Made by a program: the position numbers and the translations under genes
The notes under the pieces: model-generated
Told to the model about the DNA's origin: nothing
The model's input: only the letters and a program-made list of their open reading frames with translations
Databases searched by the model: none
NCBI RefSeq assembly: GCF_029360645.1
Contig: NZ_JARDUA010000001.1
Span: 1,240,001 to 1,304,000, forward strand
From: Pontibacter litorisediminis
Lineage (GTDB): Bacteria > Bacteroidota > Bacteroidia > Cytophagales > Hymenobacteraceae
DNA: 64,000 bases
Reading direction: 5' to 3'
Shown here: in pieces, positions 29,023 to 37,439 of the stretch
Numbering within the stretch: position 1 is the stretch's first letter
Layout of the letters: each line of letters opens with the position of its first letter

Positions 29023-30231
29023 CTATATCTTTTTGAGACGGAAAAGCTTCGTTTCGTGCGACTGCACGCGGCCTTTCCAGCCTTTGCCTTTGCCCACGGT
29101 CTTGTGCTCCCACAGGTCGCGCACCTCATACTTTCCTTCCAGGCCCAGCTTTGCCCAGTTTACACGATAGTTCTTGGTTTGGTCGCCCCGGTTGAGGATA
29201 GCCACGGCCACCTCGCCATTCTGCAGCGGCTTTACCAGCACATCCCAGGTACCGTCATGCACTTTGCGCTCTGCCTGTTTGCCCAGCGCGTCCTGGTTTA
29301 CGGCAATTACCTCCTTGTTTAGTAGGATGCGCTTGGTGGCCTCGTTCATGTTGCGGATGTCGTTGGTGGCAATCAGCGGCGAGGCCATAATGCTCCACAA
29401 ACTCATCTGGCTCTGGTACTCGGTGTCGTTCATGCCCACGCCACCCATGTCGCCGGAAGGACCTGGCTTACCATATAAGCCCACCACCAGCATGTCGGCG
29501 TCGTTCCAGCGGCCCGGGCCGGCATACTCGTGCAACTCGGCGTTGATGTCGAGGATGTCGATGATGCCTTCAGCGTTCTCATCGCTGCTCAGGTTCTTCC
29601 ACTTGTCGCGTACGTCGTAGGTAGTGCGCCACAGCTGGCCGCCGGCCTCGGCGGCCCAATGCCAGGGCTTGCGCTGCCCCCACTCACAAATACCGAACAC
29701 GATGTCGCGGCCGCTCTTGCGCAGGGCCTGGCTCATTTTGGTGTAGCGCTCCACGGCCGTAGCCGAGTCTTTCGGAGCGTGGCAGTAATCATACTTCAGG
29801 TAATCGATGTCCCAGGAGGCGAAAGTTTTGGCGTCCTGCTCCTCAAAGCCCAGGCTGCCGGTATAGCCTGCGCAGGTCAGTTGTGCCGCATCAGAGTAGA
29901 TGCCCAGCTTGATGCCTTTGCTGTGCACGTACTCGGCCAGAGCCTTAATGCCGGAGGGGAATTTCTTTGGGTCGGCGATGATGTTGTTGCGGTTGTCGCG
30001 GCCGCCCTGCCAGCCGTCGTCGATGAAGATGTAGTTGTAACCAGCCTCCACCATGCCCGAGGCCACCATGGCATCGGCCATCTCGCGGATGTCCTTCTCG
30101 TTGATGTTATCGGCAAAGAAGTTCCACGTCATCCAGCCCATGGGAGGCGTGGGCGCTAAAGGTTTCTGCTGCTGCCCATAGGCGAGACACATGCTCAGGC
30201 AGCAGGCAAACAGTATAAAAAGCTTTTTCAT
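29023..30231 (-). CDS. GH27 alpha-galactosidase
   Basis: Second GH27 enzyme. Signal peptide about 1-20 (ends AYG-QQ). Motifs TPPMGWMTWNFFADNI (28-43), YIFIDDGWQGGRDNRNN (67-83), IKLGIYSDAAQLTCAGY (107-123) and DYLKYDYCHAP with nucleophile D148; the C-terminal beta domain carries VAILNRGD. At 402 residues it has the normal two-domain layout. It is 52 bp downstream of the GH123 gene. Differences from the lipoprotein paralogue around the nucleophile (KYDYC versus KVDWC) suggest one of the pair may act on alpha-GalNAc and the other on alpha-Gal; which is which is not visible. Confidence 0.92.
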   Translation of the reverse strand: MKKLFILFACCLSMCLAYGQQQKPLAPTPPMGWMTWNFFADNINEKDIREMADAMVASGMVEAGYNYIFIDDGWQGGRDNRNNIIADPKKFPSGIKALAEYVHSKGIKLGIYSDAAQLTCAGYTGSLGFEEQDAKTFASWDIDYLKYDYCHAPKDSATAVERYTKMSQALRKSGRDIVFGICEWGQRKPWHWAAEAGGQLWRTTYDVRDKWKNLSSDENAEGIIDILDINAELHEYAGPGRWNDADMLVVGLYGKPGPSGDMGGVGMNDTEYQSQMSLWSIMASPLIATNDIRNMNEATKRILLNKEVIAVNQDALGKQAERKVHDGTWDVLVKPLQNGEVAVAILNRGDQTKNYRVNWAKLGLEGKYEVRDLWEHKTVGKGKGWKGRVQSHETKLFRLKKI

Positions 30232-30283
30232 GCGATTACGTCTTCAGGTAAAGGTATTTCAAAGTATGATTTGGGGCCGGCGC

Positions 30284-31993
30284 TTACTTCTCTTGCAGCT
30301 GGTTTAACAGTGCCTTTGCCTTGCCAACCGCTTCGGCGGCCGGCATCTCATTAAGTTTCTCCACCTCGAAAGCGGCTAGTGTCTTATTCAGTTCCTGCAG
30401 TTTGGCGTGGTTGCCGGTGCGGGCAAACTCCTCGCGCAGCAGCCGTATTTTCTCAAAGTCCTGTATGCCCTCCACCAGCTTCTCAAAGCGTATCGACGTC
30501 AGCGGCCCCGGGTATACCTGGTAAGTGTCGCCGGCTGGCCAGGTGCGGAAACGGCTGTCCAACAAGGGATTTTCTACCCAGCTGTTATAGGCCCAGCGCA
30601 GGTAGCCGGTAAAGCCTTGCGCTGCTGCATACCACCCGATCCATGCATGCTCTGCAGGAGGCGAAAAGGTGAAGCCGTTCGGGAGGGCCTCTTCACAACT
30701 GGTGTAAAACGTGCTCGGCTTGCCGCTGGCCTTGCGCTCCTCCAGCACCTTTTCCCCAAACTTCCATTTGGAGGCGATGCTGTAGTCGAAAATGTCCGGC
30801 TCAATTTCAGGATGATAAATACCGGCCAAGGCGATTTTCCAGTCGGGGTCTGTTTCTTTCAGCAGTTTGATGACGGCCTGCATGTCGGCCAGCGGGCGCT
30901 CATCCATGGCAATGGAGGTGATAGAAAACCAGCCTTTCTGCTTCAGGTGCCGGGCGAAGTCCTGCAGCATGTTGCCCCAGAAAGCATTATACTCCGGGGT
31001 CCCGGCCTTTGCAGAAAACACAACCTCCTGTCCGGTAGCCTCATCAAAGTATGGGAAGGCCATTTCCCAGGGCACCATGGTATAGCAGTTGATGCGTTGC
31101 TTTATCCCGCAGGACATCACGAAGGAAACATACGCATCAAAGCGGCTGTAGTCGTAGGCCCAAGTGCCGTCTTTGCGCTTGATCCACTTGACAAGGCTTG
31201 GGAAATCGTCATAGGTTTGGTGGTTCCAGGGCTCGTCTATAATGCTGGCGGTGATGTTCTTCTGGCCGGCAGAGGCAAGCATGGTATAGTAGGGCCTCAT
31301 GGCGTCATAATGCGCCTGGCTCCAAAGCGGCACGCCATGCACACGGGCAACGGCGGCCGGATGCTGCCAGAGGTCCAGGTCGAACGCCCACTCACCAGGA
31401 GGAGGCAGCTCTCGCTCCTGCACCGTTACCGCTACGCGCAGCTTGTAAGGTTTACCGGCATGAACGGTAACCACGCCTCTATACTTGCCCGCAGGCGTGT
31501 TGCGGGGCACCGCTATACTTAACCAAAGGGGCTGCACCGTGTTTGCCGCCACGGCCGTTACGGCAGCTGTGTCAATCGGGTCTGCCACCAGTGAAGAGTC
31601 GTAGTCGGTGGGCTTGCGGTAGCCGCAACCCTGCCCAAACTCGTCGGTCATAACATAGCGGACAAAGCCCGCTGTAATATTTTTGGAGGCAATACGGTTG
31701 CCTTTGCCGTCCTTCAGGTCAGAGAGGCTGACCTGTAGCCGGGGTATTTCCCGGTTGGCCCAGACCAGCAACTGCGTGTGCACCTTCTCCCCTTTCCAGG
31801 CGGTGGCCTGCCACTGGTTTTGCCGCGCTACCTCCGGCACCAGATCCTGCGCATAACGCACATCGCTGCTGGCGAAACTCACATTTACCGGCGCTTTCAG
31901 GTTACGCCAGGTATCAAGCGCAGGAGCCGCTGACAGCCCCTCCCCTGCCAGCACCAGGCTAAACAGCAATAAGAAGTATAAAGGTAGTTTCAT
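30284..31993 (-). CDS. GH123 beta-N-acetylgalactosaminidase (DUF4091 protein)
   Basis: Predicted retaining beta-GalNAcase using neighbouring-group participation. The start at 31993 is chosen because it opens a signal peptide (MKLPLYFLLLFSLVLAGEGLSA); an upstream in-frame ATG 64 codons earlier adds an implausible leader. An N-terminal beta-sandwich (about 25-200) precedes the barrel. The characteristic DE pair D364-E365 lies in ITSIAMDERPLADM, and the C-terminal DUF4091 hallmark is WPAGDTYQVYPG followed by SIRFEKLVEGIQDFEKIRLLRE. GH123 enzymes are known from Paenibacillus and Bacteroides. Next to GH20, GH27 and sialidases it fits trimming of GalNAc-containing glycans such as glycosphingolipid or O-glycan cores. 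About 569 residues. Confidence 0.88.
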   Translation of the reverse strand: MKLPLYFLLLFSLVLAGEGLSAAPALDTWRNLKAPVNVSFASSDVRYAQDLVPEVARQNQWQATAWKGEKVHTQLLVWANREIPRLQVSLSDLKDGKGNRIASKNITAGFVRYVMTDEFGQGCGYRKPTDYDSSLVADPIDTAAVTAVAANTVQPLWLSIAVPRNTPAGKYRGVVTVHAGKPYKLRVAVTVQERELPPPGEWAFDLDLWQHPAAVARVHGVPLWSQAHYDAMRPYYTMLASAGQKNITASIIDEPWNHQTYDDFPSLVKWIKRKDGTWAYDYSRFDAYVSFVMSCGIKQRINCYTMVPWEMAFPYFDEATGQEVVFSAKAGTPEYNAFWGNMLQDFARHLKQKGWFSITSIAMDERPLADMQAVIKLLKETDPDWKIALAGIYHPEIEPDIFDYSIASKWKFGEKVLEERKASGKPSTFYTSCEEALPNGFTFSPPAEHAWIGWYAAAQGFTGYLRWAYNSWVENPLLDSRFRTWPAGDTYQVYPGPLTSIRFEKLVEGIQDFEKIRLLREEFARTGNHAKLQELNKTLAAFEVEKLNEMPAAEAVGKAKALLNQLQEK

Positions 31994-32322
31994 CTGATTT
32001 AAAACACGGGCCTCAACACCCGTAGCGAAGGCACAGCTGTAGCGGTTTTTCTCTGCCGCCTGAGCATAGCCACGGCCATAAGCTAAGCTGGCAAACCCCT
32101 CCTGGGTAATGCTGCTGGAGTATCTCCTACTTTTGAAAAAACTCCAATCATCTTCGGCCTTTGAAAGAAGCGTCAAAATAGGCAATGTTTTCGTAAACGC
32201 AAACTACACACAGCTCAACTGGCCAGAAATGAACTGCTTTGGTTCCTGCATCCTAACCTTCTCTCTTTATAACCAACATGCGTAAGAAGGCAGCTTCTCC
32301 GAACCAGGCAAGGGCATTACGT
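31994..32322. other. 329-bp gap, nothing recognised
   Basis: Between the GH123 start and the end of the SGNH-GH20 gene. In-frame codons upstream of the GH123 start can be translated but give no signal-like or family-like sequence. No hairpin with a T tract, tRNA or heptamer word was found. It may hold a promoter for the GH123-GH27-GH2 run. Confidence 0.35.
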
Positions 32323-34935
32323 TTAGTTAACCAAGGGAGGTGCTTGTTCGGAAAGATGCCGTGTGACTCCCTCACCGCTTAGAGGCACGAAGGTAAACAT
32401 CCACTTCAGGGGGTTCTGCCAGTCCTTGCCCTTAAAGTTTCCAACCGGCAGTTTTACCAGCACCGTGTTCCAGCCTTTTTTTACCGGGGCAGCCACAGGT
32501 GCCCGGAACTCATAACCTTCGTCCAGCAGCGGGATCTCCGCGTTCCCCTTTTGGCCGGGACGCTTCCACTTTGGCGGGGCTATTAGCTGTCCGTTCAGGA
32601 AAACAGAACTGCCCCTGTCGTCCCAGGTACCAGCAGCGGGCGAGTCGGAATTATAGGACCGGGACAGGTTCTGAAAACCAACCCAGAAATAACCCGTTGT
32701 GTCAGCATCGCTCCAGAAACGGGTGGTAGCGTACCAGGTGGTGTTCTCCTCCGGCTTCTCCAGCACGCCCGCCACCAACGGATGCCAGAAGTGGCGCAGC
32801 ACCACGGTGCCTCCCACAGCCTCTGCCGCAGGCTTTTTCCCTTTAAAAGATTTCTTCTCCGGGGCAAACGAAGCAGACAAGTCTCCTTTGTTCTTGTAGG
32901 GCCCAAACAGCTTCCAGGTGATGTCAGCCTGCGCCGCATACGGAAAGGGCATGTTGCTGAAGTATAACTGTTGCTGGTCCAGCATCCGGTTCTCAAACTC
33001 CCTGAACTCCTGCACCCGCTCCGGCTTGTCTGCCGGAATATTGGCGATCCACCCCTCGTAGCCGCCGCCTTTCCAGCTGCGCTCTGCAAAGGCCAGTATT
33101 CCAGGGTAAACGGGGTTCATGGTGAGCACATCCTCCTGCCTGAGCACGTTGCGGTCATGCCAGACGCACAGGGTGGCTCCCATTACGGTGCTGTCTCCAG
33201 CTACGCGGTCGCCAAACTGCCGGCTAAAGATGGTGGTAACGGCCTCCAGCGGGTCCATGTGGTTGAGGTAGAGGTGGCGTGACTCAATGTAAGCCAGCTT
33301 AGGGTTGGTGGCCCCATCCTTCATCCACAGCTGGCGTATGGTGGCGTCGTCCAGGTTGCCGCCCGGGTCCCAGCCAATGGTTTTCTTGCCCCGCTCATGC
33401 AGCCAAGCGGTTACCTGTGGCAGGAAATCAGGGTTTGTGATCTCTACCTCATCGCCCCCGATGTGCACGTAAGGCACATCATAAGTGTCGCTAAAGTCGT
33501 TGAGGATGTTCTTCAGGTACGCCAGCCCTTCCTCGCTCTGCATGTCCACGCCCATGGCCCGGGTAAAGGCGGCGCTGTGGCCCGGCATGTCGATCTCGGG
33601 CACCAGCGTGATGTAACGGTCCTTGCAGTACTGGATAAGTTCCTGCATCTCGGCCACGGTGTAGTAGGCGCCTTTGTTGCGCGTCATGTGCTCCGGGGCC
33701 GTCAGCTGCGGATAGCGAGGCACCTCCAGGCGCCAGGCAATGTCCTCGGTCAGGTGGAAGTGGAAGATGTTCAGTTTATACCTGGCCATCACGTCGATCT
33801 GCTCTTTGAGCATCTCCATAGACTGGTAATTCCGACCCACGTCCACCATATAGCCCCGCCAGCCAAAGGCCGGCCAGTCGCGTATTTCGCAGCCAGGGAT
33901 AAAGGCCCCATCGCGCATCAACTGGTTTAGCGTCTGCAGCCCGTTAAAGATGCCGTGCGCCGTGTTGGCCTGCAGTTGTACCTTGTCGCTGGTCACAGCC
34001 AACGTATAAGCTTCCTCAGCCTGGCTTGGGCTGGCCACTTTCCCCAGAGTCAGGGCAATGTGCAGTTCGCCGGGAGCCGCTTTGTCTTTTATTTGCACCT
34101 GCAGCCCCTTTCCCGCGAGCATGTGCTTTAGCCGATCTGCCTCCTTCCGCACCGCCGGGTCCTGCACCACAATGGTTTTGCTCTTGTAAAGCGGAAAAGC
34201 CTCCTCCTTCCATTGTAGCTGCTGCGGCTTTGGCAGCACGGAAGGCTTCTGCTGCAGGCCGAACACCTCGTCATAGATCAGGTGCTTCCAGAAAGTATAG
34301 CCGTCGCCGTTCAGGTGCAGGCCGTCGTTGGTAAACGTGGCACGTAGCCTGCCCGTGGCATCCGAGAAAGGGGTGTGCAGGTCGAGGTACGTATAGCCGT
34401 ACTCCGGCGCCTTTGCCTGCAGCTCCGTGTTTACCTTTTTAATGAGTTCTCCCTTGCTGGTGTGGCCGCCGAACTTTTTAAACTGCTCGTTCACCGGCAG
34501 GATGCTCTGCACAAAAAGCTCCGTTGCGGGGCTTTTCTCTTTCAGGTAAGCTGCTATCCAGAACATGTTTTTCAGCAGGCTGTCCGGGGCTACTTCCCTG
34601 GCTAGGTCGTTGGTGCCGATCAACAGAAATACCTTCTCCGGCTTGCGCTCCGCCACCTCCCCGAGGCGGTGCATCACCCCGGCAGACACGTCCCCGCTGA
34701 TGCCCCTGTTCTTCATGCGCGTATCGGCAAACAACTCACTCCACTCCCCGCCGTCGCTGATGCTGTTGCCCAGGAAGATGACATCGCCTGGGGTGGCCGG
34801 CAAGTTGCGGAATTGTGTGGCGCGCTGGTGGTAGTAGGTCGAAAAGAGACTGTCGGCCAACTGCACGGGTTTTACCTGCGCCAACGTGGCCTGCTTCAGG
34901 AGCAGGAGAAGAATTAAGGCAAATAGAGTACGCAT
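32323..34935 (-). CDS. Fusion protein: SGNH/GDSL esterase + GH20 hexosaminidase
   Basis: Two enzymes in one secreted chain. Signal peptide about 1-19. Residues about 20-225 are an SGNH hydrolase: block I FLGNSIS (Ser58), GISGDVSAG, GTND (107-110) and DGLHLN (D204, H207). Residues about 235-660 are GH20: a GH20b domain (KPQQLQWKEEAFPLY, 236-250), then FHFHLTEDIAWRLEVPRYP (391-409), EIDMPGHSAAF (447-457) and HIGGDEVEI with D495-E496. The last ~200 residues form a beta-rich module (TRFWSDADTTGYFWVGFQN, KKGWNTVLVKLPVGNFKG) that looks carbohydrate-binding. The arrangement suggests removal of an O-acetyl group followed by release of an N-acetylhexosamine. 870 residues. It lies 43 bp downstream of a sialidase. 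Confidence 0.9.
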   Translation of the reverse strand: MRTLFALILLLLLKQATLAQVKPVQLADSLFSTYYHQRATQFRNLPATPGDVIFLGNSISDGGEWSELFADTRMKNRGISGDVSAGVMHRLGEVAERKPEKVFLLIGTNDLAREVAPDSLLKNMFWIAAYLKEKSPATELFVQSILPVNEQFKKFGGHTSKGELIKKVNTELQAKAPEYGYTYLDLHTPFSDATGRLRATFTNDGLHLNGDGYTFWKHLIYDEVFGLQQKPSVLPKPQQLQWKEEAFPLYKSKTIVVQDPAVRKEADRLKHMLAGKGLQVQIKDKAAPGELHIALTLGKVASPSQAEEAYTLAVTSDKVQLQANTAHGIFNGLQTLNQLMRDGAFIPGCEIRDWPAFGWRGYMVDVGRNYQSMEMLKEQIDVMARYKLNIFHFHLTEDIAWRLEVPRYPQLTAPEHMTRNKGAYYTVAEMQELIQYCKDRYITLVPEIDMPGHSAAFTRAMGVDMQSEEGLAYLKNILNDFSDTYDVPYVHIGGDEVEITNPDFLPQVTAWLHERGKKTIGWDPGGNLDDATIRQLWMKDGATNPKLAYIESRHLYLNHMDPLEAVTTIFSRQFGDRVAGDSTVMGATLCVWHDRNVLRQEDVLTMNPVYPGILAFAERSWKGGGYEGWIANIPADKPERVQEFREFENRMLDQQQLYFSNMPFPYAAQADITWKLFGPYKNKGDLSASFAPEKKSFKGKKPAAEAVGGTVVLRHFWHPLVAGVLEKPEENTTWYATTRFWSDADTTGYFWVGFQNLSRSYNSDSPAAGTWDDRGSSVFLNGQLIAPPKWKRPGQKGNAEIPLLDEGYEFRAPVAAPVKKGWNTVLVKLPVGNFKGKDWQNPLKWMFTFVPLSGEGVTRHLSEQAPPLVN

Positions 34936-34978
34936 GATAGGAAGAGGGTTAAACTGGTTTAGCGAGCACTGCGGAGGG

Positions 34979-36145
34979 TTACTTTTTCCACTTCACGACG
35001 GTGAACACGATCTGCTGATAGCCGTGCTTCTCATAGAGCACACCTATTTCCTTCTTCCCTACCTTTACCAGGTCGGAGTAAGCAGCGTAATCTTTCTCGT
35101 TGTTCGGGCTCTTGGCGATCACATGCTTCTCGGACCAGGTTTTGCCCTCGTCGTAGCTGATGCGCAGGGTCAGGTTATCGCGGCGCTGGGTGTCGGCGGC
35201 GTTGCAGAAGGCAAGTATGGCTTTTCCCTTTTTGGTGCCGATACGAAGTATACTTCCCTGGTTTACCGGATCCGGCAACTGCTTGTCGAAGTAGGTAGTG
35301 TCCCAGGTGGCGCCGCCGTCGCTGCTGATGCTCACGATGCGGTTGCGCACATCGCCCTGCTGGTTTCGGATGTTCATCATCAGCCTGCCGTTTGTCAGCT
35401 CTGCGGCCATGGCCTCGTTGCCTCCCGACTCCGGTACGGTTTCACTGATCTGAAATGTCTTGCCGTGGTCGTCAGTATAGTAGCCATGGGCGAAGTAATC
35501 TTCGGCCGAGTTTTTAGGCTTACCCTCGGAGTGGTTGGCGGCCACGTAGATGCGGCCCTTATACTTGCCGTTGGCAAACTGTATGGCATGGCCGGGTGTG
35601 TTGGCGTAGGCGCGCCAGTCTTCTTTAAACGTGTAGGCGGCGTTGGCGGAAGGCATGTTCGGGCGGTGCACCTGCGTGGTGATGTTTACCGGCTCCGACC
35701 AGGTTTGGCCGTTATCGGCGGAGGTGATGTACCATGCTTCCCGGTAGCCTTTGGCACTTCGTACTTCATACTCGTGCGCATTGCCTGTGTTGTAGAACAA
35801 GAAGATCCGGCCTTTCAGATAAGCCGGGTCGGTCAAATCTACCACCGGAGCGGCGTTGCCGGCCTGCAAAGTATCGTAGTCTACCACGGTCTGCAGCGCC
35901 GACCAGGTTTTGCCCTTGTCCGAGCTGCGCTTCATCACGATGTTCACATCGCCGAAGTCGGCCGCGCCATGCACCCGTCCTTCTGCAAAGGCCAGGATGT
36001 CGCCGTTGGGCAGGTCGATAATGGCAGGTATACGGTAAGATTTATGCCCCTCCTGGCCGGAGACGAACACTGGTACATCAGTGGTCTGGGCCTGGGTAAA
36101 GAGTGTGGTAAAAAGTAGGGTAACGGTAAACAGTAAGCGAAACAT
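34979..36145 (-). CDS. Exo-alpha-sialidase, GH33 (compact)
   Basis: Removes terminal sialic acid. Signal peptide about 1-20. The FRIP-type motif reads YRIP at 37-40, followed by at least four Asp boxes: SSDKGKTW, SADNGQTW, SSDGGATW and SYDEGKTW, with a degenerate TDDHGKTF. Catalytic Glu and Tyr are expected in the SREATRP-opposite segment GGNEAMAAEL and the C-terminal GVLYEK segment. Its 388 residues are a bare six-bladed propeller with no binding module, unlike the paralogue at 39593, which has an added N-terminal domain. It lies between the SGNH-GH20 fusion (43 bp) and the 2-epimerase (98 bp). Confidence 0.9.
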   Translation of the reverse strand: MFRLLFTVTLLFTTLFTQAQTTDVPVFVSGQEGHKSYRIPAIIDLPNGDILAFAEGRVHGAADFGDVNIVMKRSSDKGKTWSALQTVVDYDTLQAGNAAPVVDLTDPAYLKGRIFLFYNTGNAHEYEVRSAKGYREAWYITSADNGQTWSEPVNITTQVHRPNMPSANAAYTFKEDWRAYANTPGHAIQFANGKYKGRIYVAANHSEGKPKNSAEDYFAHGYYTDDHGKTFQISETVPESGGNEAMAAELTNGRLMMNIRNQQGDVRNRIVSISSDGGATWDTTYFDKQLPDPVNQGSILRIGTKKGKAILAFCNAADTQRRDNLTLRISYDEGKTWSEKHVIAKSPNNEKDYAAYSDLVKVGKKEIGVLYEKHGYQQIVFTVVKWKK

Positions 36146-36243
36146 GGGAGTTAAAAGGTTAAAGAGTTAGGGAGTTAGAAAGTTAGAGGGCTGAGATCTT
36201 ACCGTGTGTAGTTCACAGATTCACTCAATCACTCATTCAAAAT

Positions 36244-37425
36244 TTATAGAAACGCCTCCAGCACTTGCCAGCAGTACCATTCCTGCCGTGGCAGGTGGAA
36301 GGGCCCTTTGAACATATTGCCCTTGGCCGAATTCGACAGGCGGCCGTCGCGGTGCAGGTAGCCGAACCACTCGCCGTGCTCCTTGTCGTGGAAATGGCTG
36401 TAGGCATAATCGTGTACCTGCTGGTGCCAGCCAGCATACTTTTCGTTGCCGGTCATCAGGTAGGCCAGCAGCGTGGCGATAATAGTCTCGTTTTGCGGCC
36501 ACCAGAACTTCATGTCGTGCCAGTACTCCTGCACCGGTTTGCCGTACACGTCGCGGAAGTATAAAATGCCGCCGTGCTCCTTGTCCCAGCCGCGCTCCCA
36601 CATGTAGTCGAGCATGCGGCAGCCGAGGTCTATCAGGTGCGGGTCGTTGTTGCGGTATTTTGCCTCATGCAGTATAAACCAGGCCCCCTCAATCGCGTGG
36701 CCCGGGTTCAGCGTTCTGCCGTCGATGTGGTCGATGATGCTGCCGTCCGGGGCCACCTGCTCCATCACGCAACGGATCTCGTCCTTTACAAAGTCACGCT
36801 CTATCTCTGCTATCCACTTTGAGATCCACTCGTCGCAGCGCTCATCGCCAATGGTGTCGCGTAGTTGCTGGGCTGTGTTCATCATAATCATCGGCACGCC
36901 AATGCCTTTGGCCGGGCGCGTATCCGTGAATTTGGGCTCGAGCAGTCCGGGCGTGGTGGCATACTCTAGGCATTTGCCAAACAGCCTGCGGGCTTCGGCG
37001 GCTACTTCTTCGTCGCCACTGGCTTTGGCGTAAGCGGCAAAGGCAATCACGGCAAAGGTCTCAGAGAAGAAATAGCGGCGCTTCCGGATGGGCTTGCCGT
37101 CGCGTGTCACGTGGAAAAACATGCGCCCGTCTGTGTCAAAGCAGTGCTGGCGCAGAAAGTCGATGCCCTTCTTAGCGCCCTCCAGCCACTCCGGCTTTTG
37201 CTCCACCGTGTTGTAAAGTGTGGACAGGAGCCAGGCGGCGCGGCCCTGTATCCACACGGCCTTGTCTGTATCCAGCAGGCTGCCATCGGCATCGCGCATG
37301 AGCAGGTAACCGCCATGCTCCTCATCTATCGAGCGCGGAAACCAGAACGGCACCGTGTCGCTGAGGAGCTGGTTTTTGTAGAAGTCTTTGTAGTAGTTCA
37401 GGTCTTTTGTATGATTCGCTTCCAT
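36244..37425 (-). CDS. N-acylglucosamine 2-epimerase (AGE/renin-binding-protein family)
   Basis: Interconverts ManNAc and GlcNAc, the step after sialic acid lyase in the Bacteroides-type pathway. The start at 37425 (MEANHTKDLNYYKDFY) is preferred because the longer in-frame reading would overlap the upstream esterase gene by 136 bp and has no family-like sequence. The (alpha/alpha)6-barrel motifs RRYFFSETFAVIAFAAYAKA, TLNPGHAIEGAWFILHEA, RGWDKEHGGILYFRD and KFWWPQNETIIATL carry the conserved His, Glu and Arg of the family. No signal peptide, so cytoplasmic. 393 residues, normal. It lies 14 bp after the O-acetylesterase gene. The ManNAc/GlcNAc substrate is supported by the neighbouring lyase. 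Confidence 0.88.
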   Translation of the reverse strand: MEANHTKDLNYYKDFYKNQLLSDTVPFWFPRSIDEEHGGYLLMRDADGSLLDTDKAVWIQGRAAWLLSTLYNTVEQKPEWLEGAKKGIDFLRQHCFDTDGRMFFHVTRDGKPIRKRRYFFSETFAVIAFAAYAKASGDEEVAAEARRLFGKCLEYATTPGLLEPKFTDTRPAKGIGVPMIMMNTAQQLRDTIGDERCDEWISKWIAEIERDFVKDEIRCVMEQVAPDGSIIDHIDGRTLNPGHAIEGAWFILHEAKYRNNDPHLIDLGCRMLDYMWERGWDKEHGGILYFRDVYGKPVQEYWHDMKFWWPQNETIIATLLAYLMTGNEKYAGWHQQVHDYAYSHFHDKEHGEWFGYLHRDGRLSNSAKGNMFKGPFHLPRQEWYCWQVLEAFL

Positions 37426-37439
37426 ATAGGGAGGTAGTT

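Noticed and set aside
31994..32185. 64-codon extension of the GH123 protein
   Set aside because: The internal ATG at 31993 opens a clear signal peptide, while the extension is unlike any leader.
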